Shown: positions 7,595 to 16,052, counted from the first letter of the stretch. The stretch: 64,000 nucleotides of DNA from Paludisphaera soli (GCF_011064595.1 NZ_JAALJI010000001.1:248001-312000), one strand, 5' to 3'. Numbers and translations are program-made. Notes: generated from the letters alone by a model not told the origin.

Positions 7595-9166
7595 TCAGAA
7601 GAGGTCGTCGAAGAACGTGCCGATGGACTTGGGGAAGATCCCCAGCGCCCGGTCGCTGCTGACCTTCGGCGGCGGCCGACGGAACAGCTTGCGGGTCGGC
7701 GCGGCCTGGCCGTTCTGGGTGTTCGCGGCGGCCTGGGCGAGCTTCTGGGCCTTCTGGTATTTGGCGAGGCTCGGGCGATTCACCGTGAGCAGCACTTCCG
7801 GATCCGGCGTGTTGGGGACGAAGGACGTCCCGCTGGCACCTAGAAGACGGAGCGAAACCGGGGCCGAAGTCGCCGTATTGTTGTTCTTGAACGTCTCGTT
7901 CATCGCGTTCTCGGGGTCGGCGATCGCGACGATCTTGGCGGTCCCCATCCCGTCGAGGAGGATCCCCGAGGGGAGTCGGCTGGGGAGCGAGACGGTCTGG
8001 GTGATCGGCTGGAGATACCCCGGCGCGAGGCCCGGGATCACGGCGTCGCCGAGGAAGATCGTCCGGGTCGTGTTGCCGCTGGGGCCCACCAGGAGGAAGC
8101 GCACGCGGAACGGCCCGGGGTCGATCGTCCCCATGTTCTGCACGCTCGTGCTGACGTCGAAGCTCCCCCCCCACACCAGGTCGCCGCTCGACGGCGAGAC
8201 GGTCCCCACGGCGAGGTCGGGGAGCGTCTCGTGCACCGGGGCGGCGGACTCGCCGGCCGGCGGGTAGATGTGGATCGACGCCTGGTCCACGCCGATGCCG
8301 CCGATCGCGAAGTGCGGGCCGACCGGGTTCGTGAGGAAGTCGCCGTCGGGCAGGATCGTCAGAGTGAAGTCGGTGGCGCCGGCCAGCAGCACCGGCGGAA
8401 GCGGCGGGAGCGTGAAGGTCCGCTCGGCGTTCACCGTCTGCCAGGGCTGGATCGCCGGCACGGTGATGCTGCCGATGGTGACGTCGGAGCCGGTCCCCTG
8501 GAGGAGCCCGGCGGGCGTCAGGATCACCTGGGCCCGGGTCGCCGGGGCGGCCCCGTAGGAACGGTTGGTGATCTGCGTGGTCACCGAGAGCGACTTGCCC
8601 CAGATCGCCGACGTCGGGTAGGTCCCCACGGAAGTCGCGATGAGCTGGGCCGGCTGCGTGGGGGCGATCGAGACGACCGCCTGGTCGTAGCCGGGGCCGA
8701 CGCCGGCGTTGTTCCGCTCGTTGGCCTCGGCCACCTTCCGCTGGGAATCCACCTTGAGGCCCAGGTTCAGCAGACCCGAGGAGCCCATGCCCGGGACCGG
8801 GTTGGACGGCAGCTTGATGGTCGTAGTGAACGGGACGGACTGGCCGGCGGCGAGGCCTTCGGGGACCGTGACCTCTCCCAGGTAAACCGAGTAGCGGCCG
8901 ATCGTCGACCGGCTGCCGGCGTAGATGGCGACGTTGAAGGACCCGGTCGCGTCGGCGTCCCCCTGGTTGGTGATCTGGCCGGTGGCGGTCACGGTCTCGC
9001 CCCAGTCGGCGTTCTGGACCGCCACGAAGGAGGAACCGACGAGGTCGGGCATGCCATGCCCGGCGGCCGACAGGACTTCCCGCTTCTCGAGGGAGTCGAA
9101 TCGCAGGATCATCGGCCCGCGCCCCCAGGCGCGTCGACGTCCCTCGGATCGTCGCTTGTCGGACAT
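7595..9166 (-). CDS. Surface or secreted protein with LEPR-type N-terminus and three CARDB-like repeats
   Basis: A 523-residue protein. Residues 23-33 (F-D-S-L-E-K-R-E-V-L-S) match the planctomycete LEPR-XLL type of N-terminal signal. Then come three roughly 150-residue repeats, each opening with a D-L-x-V/A-type strand and containing W-G-x-S/T and a Q-x-x-N-x-G turn, as in CARDB adhesion-like domains. A basic, proline-rich C-terminus follows. The start at 9166 is supported by GGAGGAGGA just upstream; the frame stays open for another 1.1 kb but that part runs through the DedA gene on the other strand. It probably acts outside the cell in adhesion or as a structural protein. Confidence 0.8.
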   Translation of the reverse strand: MSDKRRSEGRRRAWGRGPMILRFDSLEKREVLSAAGHGMPDLVGSSFVAVQNADWGETVTATGQITNQGDADATGSFNVAIYAGSRSTIGRYSVYLGEVTVPEGLAAGQSVPFTTTIKLPSNPVPGMGSSGLLNLGLKVDSQRKVAEANERNNAGVGPGYDQAVVSIAPTQPAQLIATSVGTYPTSAIWGKSLSVTTQITNRSYGAAPATRAQVILTPAGLLQGTGSDVTIGSITVPAIQPWQTVNAERTFTLPPLPPVLLAGATDFTLTILPDGDFLTNPVGPHFAIGGIGVDQASIHIYPPAGESAAPVHETLPDLAVGTVSPSSGDLVWGGSFDVSTSVQNMGTIDPGPFRVRFLLVGPSGNTTRTIFLGDAVIPGLAPGYLQPITQTVSLPSRLPSGILLDGMGTAKIVAIADPENAMNETFKNNNTATSAPVSLRLLGASGTSFVPNTPDPEVLLTVNRPSLAKYQKAQKLAQAAANTQNGQAAPTRKLFRRPPPKVSSDRALGIFPKSIGTFFDDLF

Positions 9167-9517
9167 GCTCGTCCTCCTCCTTGAGAACCTCGGCGGGACC
9201 GCGGCCCGAACGGGCGGGCGGCCCCCCTCGCCGTCGGCCGGCCTCCCGATCGACGAAGAAGGGGGGGAGGCGGCTCGGCTGTCTGATGATCGAAACCCAT
9301 CCTGGGCCGTGGGCAAAATACCCCCGGCCGCGATCTCGGTCAAGGCGGTTCGGCCCACCTCGGCGGGGTCTCGCCGTGGCCGCCCCGGGCCGGATCGCGG
9401 GCGCGCGCCCCGTCGGGTCGGGCCTCGACGCACCGGCCGCGTTGTGATACCAAAGGGTTGGACGCGAGCCCGCGCTCGCGCCGGGGCGGATCGCGTCGAC
9501 GGAGTCAGGAGCCGGGG
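9167..9517. other. Gene-free divergent interval
   Basis: This stretch separates the CARDB-like gene from the DedA gene and must hold both promoters. It is very GC-rich; I see no clear promoter, repeat or RNA. Confidence 0.5.
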
Positions 9518-10366
9518 TTGACGGAGCAGCTGATCGGACAACTCGGGTACATCGGGATCGCGCTGACCCTGGTGGCGGGCGGCTTCCTGCCCATCCCGGA
9601 GGAGGCCCCGGTCCTGCTGGCGGCGATCCTGTCGCGCAACGGCAAGATGTCGGGCCCGATCGCGTTCTCGGCCTGCATGCTCGGCGTGCTCCTGGGCGAC
9701 TTCCTGGTCTACATCGTGGGATACCGGTTCGGCGAGCGGGTCCTCAGCCTCCGCCTGACGCGCCGACTGCTGACCAAGCCCCGCGAGGCGCAGATCAAGG
9801 GCTACTTCCACCGCCACGGATTCAAGATCCTGATCCTGGGCCGGTTCGCGGTCGGCTTCCGGACGGCCGCGTACCTGACCGCGGGAATCCTCAAGCTCCC
9901 CCCGCTCAAGCTGCTGCTGACGGACCTCGTCGCCGCCCTGCTCAGCACCAGCCTGATGTTCGGGCTCGGCTATCTTTTCGCCCACCAGATCGAGAAGGGG
10001 CTGCACGAGGCCCAGCAGTGGCTGGCGATCGCCATCGCGGTCGGCGTCGCCGGCCTCCTGATGTACCGCCATTACAAAGGACACCAGCGGGCCGGGCTCC
10101 CCGTCGGTCCCCCCGTGCTGGTGGCCGAGGACGACCTGCCCATCCCCCCCGACGACCTCGAAGTCCAGCCGGACGCCGCCACCCCGGTCCCGACGGCGAC
10201 CGAGCCCGCGCCGCCGCCCTCCCCGACCGTGGCTGCCCCTAGCCCGACCGCGACGAGCGAGGCGGCCCATCCCGGGCCGTCCACCTTCCCGGCCTCGACG
10301 GAGGCCGCGCGATCCCCGCTGGCCGCACCTCGCGAGAGCGAGTCGCCCCCGCTTTCCCGCGCCTGA
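9518..10366 (+). CDS. DedA family membrane protein with proline-rich tail
   Basis: A DedA/SNARE-associated membrane protein of about 282 residues. Hydrophobic segments and the conserved G-R-F-A-V-G-F-R-T-A-A-Y-L-T-A-G stretch (about residue 108-123) identify the family, whose members include lipid flippases that help membrane homeostasis. The N-terminal re-entrant region has the usual P-I-P-E-E in place of P-G-E. The last 80 residues are a low-complexity Pro/Ala/Thr tail not found in standard DedA proteins. TTG 9518 is chosen over ATG 9458 because AGGAG lies 8 bases upstream and family members begin close to T-E-Q-L-I. Confidence 0.85.
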   Translation: MTEQLIGQLGYIGIALTLVAGGFLPIPEEAPVLLAAILSRNGKMSGPIAFSACMLGVLLGDFLVYIVGYRFGERVLSLRLTRRLLTKPREAQIKGYFHRHGFKILILGRFAVGFRTAAYLTAGILKLPPLKLLLTDLVAALLSTSLMFGLGYLFAHQIEKGLHEAQQWLAIAIAVGVAGLLMYRHYKGHQRAGLPVGPPVLVAEDDLPIPPDDLEVQPDAATPVPTATEPAPPPSPTVAAPSPTATSEAAHPGPSTFPASTEAARSPLAAPRESESPPLSRA

Positions 10367-10400
10367 CGCGGGGAGTGGAAGCGAGGCCTCGGCCCTCGGC

Positions 10401-10733
10401 TCACCCGCTGAGACGCCACATGACGCAGACGACCGGGCCCGGCGCGTCGAAGAAGGCCCGATCCATCCAGTTCAGCGGCGCGTAAAGGATCGCCAGCAAT
10501 TGTTGGCGTGTGAGGTCCTCGGAATCGGCGGCCTCCCTGAATGGGACGTAAAGGAAGCCGGGCAGGCCGAACTCGCGGGCCTCCTGCATCCCTCGCCGCG
10601 AGAGGCGGTGGTAGGTACCCGTGTACGCCATCGGCAGGGAGCCGAGGGCCACCCAGACCATCACGGACCGCACGGTGGCTCGCAGACGAATGCTCCGAGG
10701 AGGCGGTCCTGAGGGCGGGGCGTGGTCCTTCAT
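10401..10733 (-). CDS. Small membrane-anchored protein of unknown function
   Basis: A 110-residue protein with one hydrophobic segment at about 20-40 followed by a soluble part containing Y-H-R-L-S-R-R-G-M-Q-E-A-R-E-F-G and P-L-N-W-M-D. The composition and codon use fit a real gene. I do not recognise a family. GAGGA lies about 10 bases before the ATG. It converges on the DedA gene, with about 35 bases between the stops. Confidence 0.6.
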   Translation of the reverse strand: MKDHAPPSGPPPRSIRLRATVRSVMVWVALGSLPMAYTGTYHRLSRRGMQEAREFGLPGFLYVPFREAADSEDLTRQQLLAILYAPLNWMDRAFFDAPGPVVCVMWRLSG

Positions 10734-10860
10734 GAGTCTGCATCCTCGGTCGTCGGATGGCGGGGTGATGTGGGCGAGAGTCCGCCGGTCGCCCAGGACA
10801 GGTTCGGGGCGAGCCGGGGGCCGTGACGCCGAAAGCCGGCCGTACGCGCGTCATCTGACG

Positions 10861-10882
10861 AAAAAGGCCCCCGGCAAGGGCC
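10861..10882 (-). terminator. Rho-independent terminator on the minus strand
   Basis: Read on the minus strand, AGGCCC - 7-base loop region - GGGCCT is followed by a run of T. No protein gene lies directly upstream on that strand, so it may end a small RNA coming from the 10885-11060 region. Confidence 0.6.
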
Positions 10883-11060
10883 TGGAGCCGCATCGATTCG
10901 GCCTCGGAGCCTCTTCGATTCGCTTCGGCGCACCCCAAAAATCCCCCGGATTGCGGGCGTTGGCTGGATGCTTAAAGTCGTGTTGACCGACTTGAGCCTT
11001 CCTGATAGTTTCCCCCTTCGTCTCAGCCCGATGATATCCAACAACGTCGGCGGGACTGCG
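10883..11060 (-). ncRNA. Candidate small RNA ending at the orphan terminator
   Basis: The only support is the good minus-strand terminator and the lack of a convincing gene between it and the PEP-CTERM gene. The 5' end is not defined and I see no match to tmRNA, 6S, SRP or RNase P RNA. A 72-codon ORF overlaps the region but its product does not look like a protein. Confidence 0.25.
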
Positions 11061-11250
11061 GTCTGCCATTGAGTAGAGGGGAGTCGCGGCGGGGATCGCC
11101 GGTTCGATTCCTCCCGACCCGCTTCGACCCGACAGCGGCGCGCGGGTACCGCCCGGAGACGTTCTCCGGTCGGCGAGTTATGGATCGACTCGCACGGGGC
11201 CGTCCGTGTTGCGACGGACGGCCCGGATCAACCCTGGAAGATCGACTCGA

Positions 11251-12042
11251 ATGAACAAGATTTCGCTTGCTCTCGCCCTCGGGGCCGGGCTCCTGCTCAG
11301 CGCGGCCGGCTCGGACGCCAAGGCCGCCCCGATCGTCCAGCAGCTGGACGCCCCCGAGATCTCGGCTTCCGACTTCAACAGCCTGTTCAAGCCCATCGCC
11401 GAGGCCCCGCCGATCACGGCGGAGTACCGGTTCATCAACACGCCCCTGACGGGCGTCGTGCAGTCTCAGGTCCTCGAAGGGACCGGGGCGTACGCCGGCC
11501 TCTACGCCTACGCCTACCAGTTCGGCGTCAAGGACGTGAAGGATGAGAGCGGCGAGCCCAGCTCCGTCAACAGCGCCTCGCTGCAGTTCAACTCCACGCC
11601 GACCCGGGCCGACCTGCTCGGCACCGGCGGCCCCGGCAGCGCCGTCTTCGTCGTGAAGGACGGCACGGTCGGCGGCCTGAGCACGCCCGTCGCCGCCGCC
11701 AACATGGCCGGCATCCAGATCCCCAGCTCGGTGGCCTGGCTCCCCGGCGAGAAGACCGGCGCCCTGACCTTCCAGTACCTGGACGCCAACAAGGCCAGCG
11801 ACCCGCTCGGCGCCGGCGCCACCAGCGGCACGATCGTCGTGCTGACCACCGAGAAGTGGACCAACAAGCTGGTCAGCCTCCAGAACGCCAACCCCCAGAT
11901 CGTCTACCCCTCGGCCTACGCCTCCGAGGGCGGCCCGATCCAGGAGGTCCCGGTCCCCGAGCCGTCGACCGTCCTCGCCTGGGCCGGCATCATCGCCGCC
12001 GCCGGGATCGTCCAGCGCCGCCGCAACCGCCGCGACGCCTGA
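11251..12042 (+). CDS. Exported PEP-CTERM protein
   Basis: The 263-residue product has an N-terminal signal peptide (M-N-K-I-S-L-A-L then a hydrophobic stretch ending near A-K-A-A) and a C-terminal sorting signal: V-P-E-P-S, a hydrophobic helix and an Arg-rich end. In the PEP-CTERM/exosortase system this tail is recognised and processed at the membrane. The central part is rich in Ala, Gly, Ser and Thr with no named domain. The ATG at 11251 is preferred to a GTG at 11206 because it starts a proper signal peptide. No exosortase gene is in the window. A strong terminator follows. Confidence 0.85.
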   Translation: MNKISLALALGAGLLLSAAGSDAKAAPIVQQLDAPEISASDFNSLFKPIAEAPPITAEYRFINTPLTGVVQSQVLEGTGAYAGLYAYAYQFGVKDVKDESGEPSSVNSASLQFNSTPTRADLLGTGGPGSAVFVVKDGTVGGLSTPVAAANMAGIQIPSSVAWLPGEKTGALTFQYLDANKASDPLGAGATSGTIVVLTTEKWTNKLVSLQNANPQIVYPSAYASEGGPIQEVPVPEPSTVLAWAGIIAAAGIVQRRRNRRDA

Positions 12043-12079
12043 CGCCCCCCGTCGCGACCGCGACCCGCTAATCGCCAGG

Positions 12080-12113
12080 AAGCCCCTCGCCGTCACCGAC
12101 GTGCGAGGGGCTT
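12080..12113 (+). terminator. Terminator of the PEP-CTERM gene
   Basis: AAGCCCCTCGC (12080-12090) and GCGAGGGGCTT (12103-12113) form a perfect 11-base stem with a 12-base loop, 38 bases after the stop. Confidence 0.75.
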
Positions 12114-12183
12114 CGGCGTTTCGAACCGTGATGCGACCGCTCAACTCGCCCCCTTGATTCCTTCGCGGCCCGCAGTGCTTCGT

Positions 12184-12226
12184 CTGGCACGGGGAGGGGG
12201 TCGGATGCGAGGATGTCCTCGCGGGC
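12184..12226 (-). mobile_element. Relic of the start of an IS transposase like the one at 851-2184
   Basis: About 37 of 43 bases match the start region of the transposase at 2149-2191. In the matching frame it reads T-S-S-H-P-T-P-S-P-C-Q against T-S-S-H-P-T-P-A-P-C-Q in the intact copy, with the ATG changed to AGG. Similarity stops abruptly on both sides, as expected for a deleted copy. Confidence 0.6.
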
Positions 12227-12301
12227 TCCGGTTTCGGTCAGGACCTCGGGCCGACAACGGCCCGGTCCGGGCGGCCGGGTGTTACGATCGCGGGGGCGAC
12301 C

Positions 12302-12703
12302 TTGTACGGCTATCACCTCTGGATCGTCTTGAGCGAGTCGACCGAGGAATCGGACTGCGGCTCTCTCGAGCGAAAGGCGGGCGAACTCCGGAGCCTCATC
12401 GGCGAGCGGCTGACCTGCAAGCCAAATGCGGAGGGGAGCGTCCAGGCCGTCAACCTCTCACTGGTATTCCAGTGCTCGGGGAGCGCGAACCACCGTGGCG
12501 AGGAGCATGATTCGCTGCTCCACGTGCTTCGTCACATCGCGACCGAGTTGCCCGGCAGTCATGGGCTCGTCTACTGGTACGACGACGAGGAACCGGGGCG
12601 GGATCGATTCGACGGGTATCGGGCGATCGTCGTCGCCCGGGGCCGACTCCAGGACCGGTTCGACCCGTTCCTCTCGCCGATCACCCCCCACGTCGAGGAT
12701 TGA
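12302..12703 (+). CDS. Imm7-type immunity protein, no toxin nearby
   Basis: A 133-residue protein that fits the Imm7 family of polymorphic-toxin immunity proteins: it begins Y-G-Y-H-L-W-I-V-L, has G-L-V-Y-W-Y-D-D-E-E-P-G at about 90-101, then V-V-A-R-G-R-L and ends D-P-F-L-S-P-I-T-P-H-V-E-D. Such proteins neutralise a cognate nuclease toxin in the cytoplasm. The start is TTG 12302, which gives the family's N-terminus and follows a G-rich stretch. No toxin gene is adjacent; next to it on the left is the IS relic. It may be an orphan defence against toxins of neighbours. Confidence 0.75.
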   Translation: MYGYHLWIVLSESTEESDCGSLERKAGELRSLIGERLTCKPNAEGSVQAVNLSLVFQCSGSANHRGEEHDSLLHVLRHIATELPGSHGLVYWYDDEEPGRDRFDGYRAIVVARGRLQDRFDPFLSPITPHVED

Positions 12704-12844
12704 GCCTGGCCGGGCGAAACGAAGAATGAGTCCTGAAACGGGACCGGCGGTTCCATGAGATCGAGAGACCGGCATCATCCTGATCAACCGGCGGCACTGG
12801 GAGGAGTTCGACGAGAACCTCATGTGTCGACCAGTCCCCATGAC

Positions 12845-14137
12845 ATGAACTTCCCCCCGATTGCCAAGGTAAGACAGAACTTCAACCATCCTGAGGTGGA
12901 CGACCCGGCCGCCGCCGCGGCCCGCGTCGTGATCGGCAGCGGGATCGTCGCTCGGGTCCCGGCGGGTGGGAGGGTCGCGGTCACCGTCGGCAGCCGGGGG
13001 ATCGCCGACCTCGTCCCGATCGTCCGGGCGGTCATCGAGGCGTTGCGGTCGCTGGGCTTCCGGCCGTTCGTCGTCGCGGCCATGGGGAGCCACGGGGGCG
13101 GGACCGCCGAGGGCCAGCGCGGACTGCTGGCGGAACTCGGCGTGACCGAGGCGAGCGTCGGTTGTCCCGTCCGCTGCGAGATGGACACGGTCGTCCTGGG
13201 GACCAACGCGTTCGGCCTGCCGATCCACTTCGACCGCAACGCGTTCGACGCCCATGGGATCGTCGTGCTCAACCGCATCAAGCCCCACACGTCGTTCACG
13301 GGGGACTACGAGAGCGGCCTGTTGAAGATGCTGGCCATCGGCCTGGGCAAGCGTCAGGGGGCGGCGCAGGTCCACAAGCTGGGGCTGCCCGGGCTCGTCA
13401 AGCTGCTGCCCGAGGTCGGGGCCTTCCTCCTGCAAAGGACACCGGTCGCGCTCGGCCTGGCGATTGTCGAGAACGCCGACGACCGCCCCGCGCGGATCGT
13501 CGCGGTCGAGCCGGAGGAGATCCTGGCCGTCGAGCCGACGTTGCTCGCCGAGGCCCGCTCGCTCATGCCCGGCCTCCCGTTCGCCGAGCTGGACGTCCTG
13601 ATCGTCGGCGAGCTGGGCAAGAACTATAGCGGCACCGGCATGGACCCGAACGTGATCGGCCGGCTCCGCGTCGAGACGACGCGCGACCACCCCGCGCCCG
13701 TCATCACCCGGCTGGCGGTGCTCGACGTCTCCGAGGAATCCCGAGGCAACGCACTCGGGGTCGGCTTTGCGGACCTGACCACGGAACGCCTCGTGCGGGC
13801 GATCGACCCCACGCCGATCTGGGTCAACAGCTTCACCAGCAACTTCCTCGCCCGCGCCCGCGTCCCCCTGGCGATGCCGACGGACCGCGAGGTCGTCTCC
13901 GCCTGCCTCGACACCTGCTGGCGGATCGACCCGGCCGAGGCGCGGATGGCCCTGATCCCCAACACCTTGGAGTTGACGACGCTCTGGGTCACCCGACCAC
14001 TCGCCGCTGAGGTCGAAGCCCACCCCAGCCTGGACTTCGAGACCGACTTCCTGCCGATCCCGTTCGACGACCGGGGCGGCCTCGATCAGCGAGCGTTGTT
14101 CCCGGAGAGCCTCCGAGGCCGCCGAGCACCTCGGTGA
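12845..14137 (+). CDS. LarA-like nickel-pincer-dependent isomerase family protein
   Basis: The 430-residue product matches the lactate-racemase-domain family (DUF2088): V-G-S-R-G-I-A-D near 60, the long conserved A-M-G-S-H-G-G-G-T-A-E-G-Q-R near 82, L-N-R-I-K-P-H-T-S-F near 140, and G-K-N-Y-S-G-T-G-M-D near 258. LarA enzymes use a nickel-pincer nucleotide cofactor to racemise or epimerise hydroxy acids; the substrate of this branch is unknown to me. The start is uncertain: ATG 12845 or GTG 12824, neither with a clear ribosome site. No larB, larC or larE is in the window. Confidence 0.75.
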   Translation: MNFPPIAKVRQNFNHPEVDDPAAAAARVVIGSGIVARVPAGGRVAVTVGSRGIADLVPIVRAVIEALRSLGFRPFVVAAMGSHGGGTAEGQRGLLAELGVTEASVGCPVRCEMDTVVLGTNAFGLPIHFDRNAFDAHGIVVLNRIKPHTSFTGDYESGLLKMLAIGLGKRQGAAQVHKLGLPGLVKLLPEVGAFLLQRTPVALGLAIVENADDRPARIVAVEPEEILAVEPTLLAEARSLMPGLPFAELDVLIVGELGKNYSGTGMDPNVIGRLRVETTRDHPAPVITRLAVLDVSEESRGNALGVGFADLTTERLVRAIDPTPIWVNSFTSNFLARARVPLAMPTDREVVSACLDTCWRIDPAEARMALIPNTLELTTLWVTRPLAAEVEAHPSLDFETDFLPIPFDDRGGLDQRALFPESLRGRRAPR

Positions 14138-14430
14138 TTCCGTCGAAATCGCGCGTCCGCCATCCCGAAGCGGCGATCGCGGACCATCCTCTCGTTGAGC
14201 CCTCGTGCGCGCTGACCGTTCGCGTCGGCGGATTCGGGCGGGCCTTCGGGGAGGCGCGATGCGTCGACTCACGCCGATCTTCGCCGATTCCCGGGTGGGA
14301 AAACGCGCCGAACGAAGCCAATTCGGGAAGCCGGGGTATGAGCTTAAGAGATTCCGCGAAAAAGGTTTGCGTCGATTGGGTTCGTTCTCGGGCGTGCGCG
14401 AACGAACCCAATCTCCGCCGGCCGTGGGCG
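14138..14430. other. Interval between convergent genes holding repeat copy A
   Basis: Apart from the repeat at 14305-14413 I see no gene or signal here. Confidence 0.5.
14305..14413 (+). repeat. Dispersed repeat, copy A (about 109 bases)
   Basis: Begins GCGCCGAACGAAGCCAATT and ends GCGCGAACGAACCCAATC. The right part forms a perfect 13-base inverted repeat (GATTGGGTTCGTT at 14374-14386 with AACGAACCCAATC at 14401-14413). A second copy is at 60356-60456. Confidence 0.7.
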
Positions 14431-15822
14431 TCAGCCGGTGACCTTCATCGCCTTGGGGTCCCAGCCGATGAGCTTGCTCTCATAAAGGCTGGTGTTGCAC
14501 AGCAGGGCCGGGGCGGCGGCGCGGTAGCCGAAGACGGCGTCCTCGTAGACCGGCTCGCCCTGGCGGACGGAGGTGAAGAACTTGACGAAGTGGTCGAAGC
14601 GGGGGTCGTAGCCCGCCGGCGGCTTGAAGGTCTGGGCGCCGTCGTAGGCCGACTTCTTGCGGTCCTTCTTCGGCTCGGCGGCCAGCTTGGCGGCGATCGC
14701 GTCCTGCTGGGCCTGGGAGAAGGTCTGCACGGAGTTGTAGCCCTTCAGCTCCTGCTCGGGAGTCGGCCAGGTGATGCCGGTCCGCTCCAGCTTGAGAGAG
14801 GCCAGGTCGGTGGAGATGACCCCCTCGTCGCCCACGAACCGGAACAAGGTGGCGTCGCCGCCGCCGTCCTCGAAGTCGCACTGGAGCGAGACGGTGAAGG
14901 CGGGATGGGCCTCCACGGCCGGGTAGTCGAGCAGGCTGAGGATGACGTCGTAGACGTCGCGGCCGTCGTCCCAGTAGCGGAGGCCGCCCATCGCGGCGAC
15001 CTTGTTCGGGCCGATCGAGTCGGTGGCGCGGTGGATGGCGGTCAGCAGGTGGACGAACAGGTCGCCGGCCACGGCCGTGCCGTAGTCCTGGTAATTCCGC
15101 CAGCGGAAGAAGCGGGTGGCGTCGAACGGCCGCTTGGGGGCCTGGCCGAGGAAGCGGTCCCAGTCGACCGTCTCGGGCGAGGCGTCGAGCGGCAGGGTGT
15201 ACTGCCAGGCGCCGAGCGACGAGTTGCGGTTGTAGCGGGCCTCGACCACGTTCAGCTTGCCGATCGCGCCGGCGGCGATCATCTCGTGGAGCTTCTCGAA
15301 GACGACCGAGCTGGCGAACTGGCTGCCGACCTGGAAGACGGCCTTGGTCTCCCGCTGGACCTTGATGACGTCCGGCCCCTCGGCCAGCGTCTGGACCATC
15401 GGCTTCTCGCAGTAGACGGCCTTGCCCGCCTTCATGGCGTCGACCGACATCTTGGCGTGCCAGTGGTCGGGGACGCACAGCAGGACCGCGTCGACGTCTT
15501 TGCGATCGAGGATCTCGCGGTAGTCGACGCAGGTGGCGACGTGGTCGCCGTACTTCTCCTTGACCCGCGTCCGGCGGCCCTCGTAGAGGTCGGCCGCGGC
15601 GACCAGCTCGACGCCGGGGGCCTTCAGGGCGCAGTCGGTGTCGATGAAGCCGATGATCCCCATGCCGATCGTCGCGATCCGCACCTTGTCGTTCGGCCCG
15701 GCCCCGGCGAGGGCCTCGGCCGCCGCCTCGGCCTCGGGGCTTCGGGAAAGGATCGTGACGGCCGAGGCCGCCGTCGCCGTCTTCAGGAACCCCCGGCGCG
15801 TGTTTTCATCGCGAGGTCGCAT
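14431..15822 (-). CDS. Tat-exported Gfo/Idh/MocA family oxidoreductase
   Basis: The 463-residue product starts with a twin-arginine signal (T-R-R-G-F-L-K-T followed by a hydrophobic stretch), so it is folded with cofactor before export. A Rossmann fold follows with I-G-M-G-I-I-G near 52, then D-A-V-L-L-C-V-P-D-H-W-H-A and C-E-K-P-M, the family's conserved E-K-P. The C-terminal domain matches the Gfo/Idh/MocA alpha/beta domain. These enzymes oxidise or reduce sugars and related alcohols with NAD(P). ATG 15822 is preferred since GGAG lies 7 bases before it; the next ATG at 15825 is also possible. It is divergent from the GH15 gene. Confidence 0.88.
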   Translation of the reverse strand: MRPRDENTRRGFLKTATAASAVTILSRSPEAEAAAEALAGAGPNDKVRIATIGMGIIGFIDTDCALKAPGVELVAAADLYEGRRTRVKEKYGDHVATCVDYREILDRKDVDAVLLCVPDHWHAKMSVDAMKAGKAVYCEKPMVQTLAEGPDVIKVQRETKAVFQVGSQFASSVVFEKLHEMIAAGAIGKLNVVEARYNRNSSLGAWQYTLPLDASPETVDWDRFLGQAPKRPFDATRFFRWRNYQDYGTAVAGDLFVHLLTAIHRATDSIGPNKVAAMGGLRYWDDGRDVYDVILSLLDYPAVEAHPAFTVSLQCDFEDGGGDATLFRFVGDEGVISTDLASLKLERTGITWPTPEQELKGYNSVQTFSQAQQDAIAAKLAAEPKKDRKKSAYDGAQTFKPPAGYDPRFDHFVKFFTSVRQGEPVYEDAVFGYRAAAPALLCNTSLYESKLIGWDPKAMKVTG

Positions 15823-16052
15823 CATCAATCTCCAGTTCGTCGATTCTCCGGCGGGGCGTCTCATCAGCGAATCCCGCCGTATCCAGCTTAACGACCCCCG
15901 CGTCCGGAAGCGACTCCCCGGCGGTTCGAGGCCGTCCGCGACCGGGTTCTGCCGCGCCGTCGGCCCGGTTGCGATGGCTCGGCCCGAGATGTGCTCCCAG
16001 GGAGGCCCATTTTGTTCCCGCTCCCTCGCAACGTACCCATCCGGAAATCCCC

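Larger units (their letters stand above)
10734..11250. other. Gene-free interval before the PEP-CTERM gene
   Basis: About 515 bases without a convincing gene. It holds a minus-strand terminator at 10861-10882 with no gene behind it, and a short stretch near 11100-11120 resembling a tRNA T-arm that does not fold as a tRNA. Confidence 0.5.

Noticed and set aside
9167-10270. In-frame extension of the CARDB-like gene to 10270
   Set aside because: The extra 368 codons run opposite to the DedA gene and have the biased Asp/Gly/Arg/Gln content of a shadow frame. The strong ribosome site is at 9166.
11086-11120. tRNA-like T-arm stretch with GGTTCGATTCC
   Set aside because: The flanking bases do not form a T-stem or an acceptor stem, and no anticodon arm fits upstream. 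At most it is a decayed fragment.
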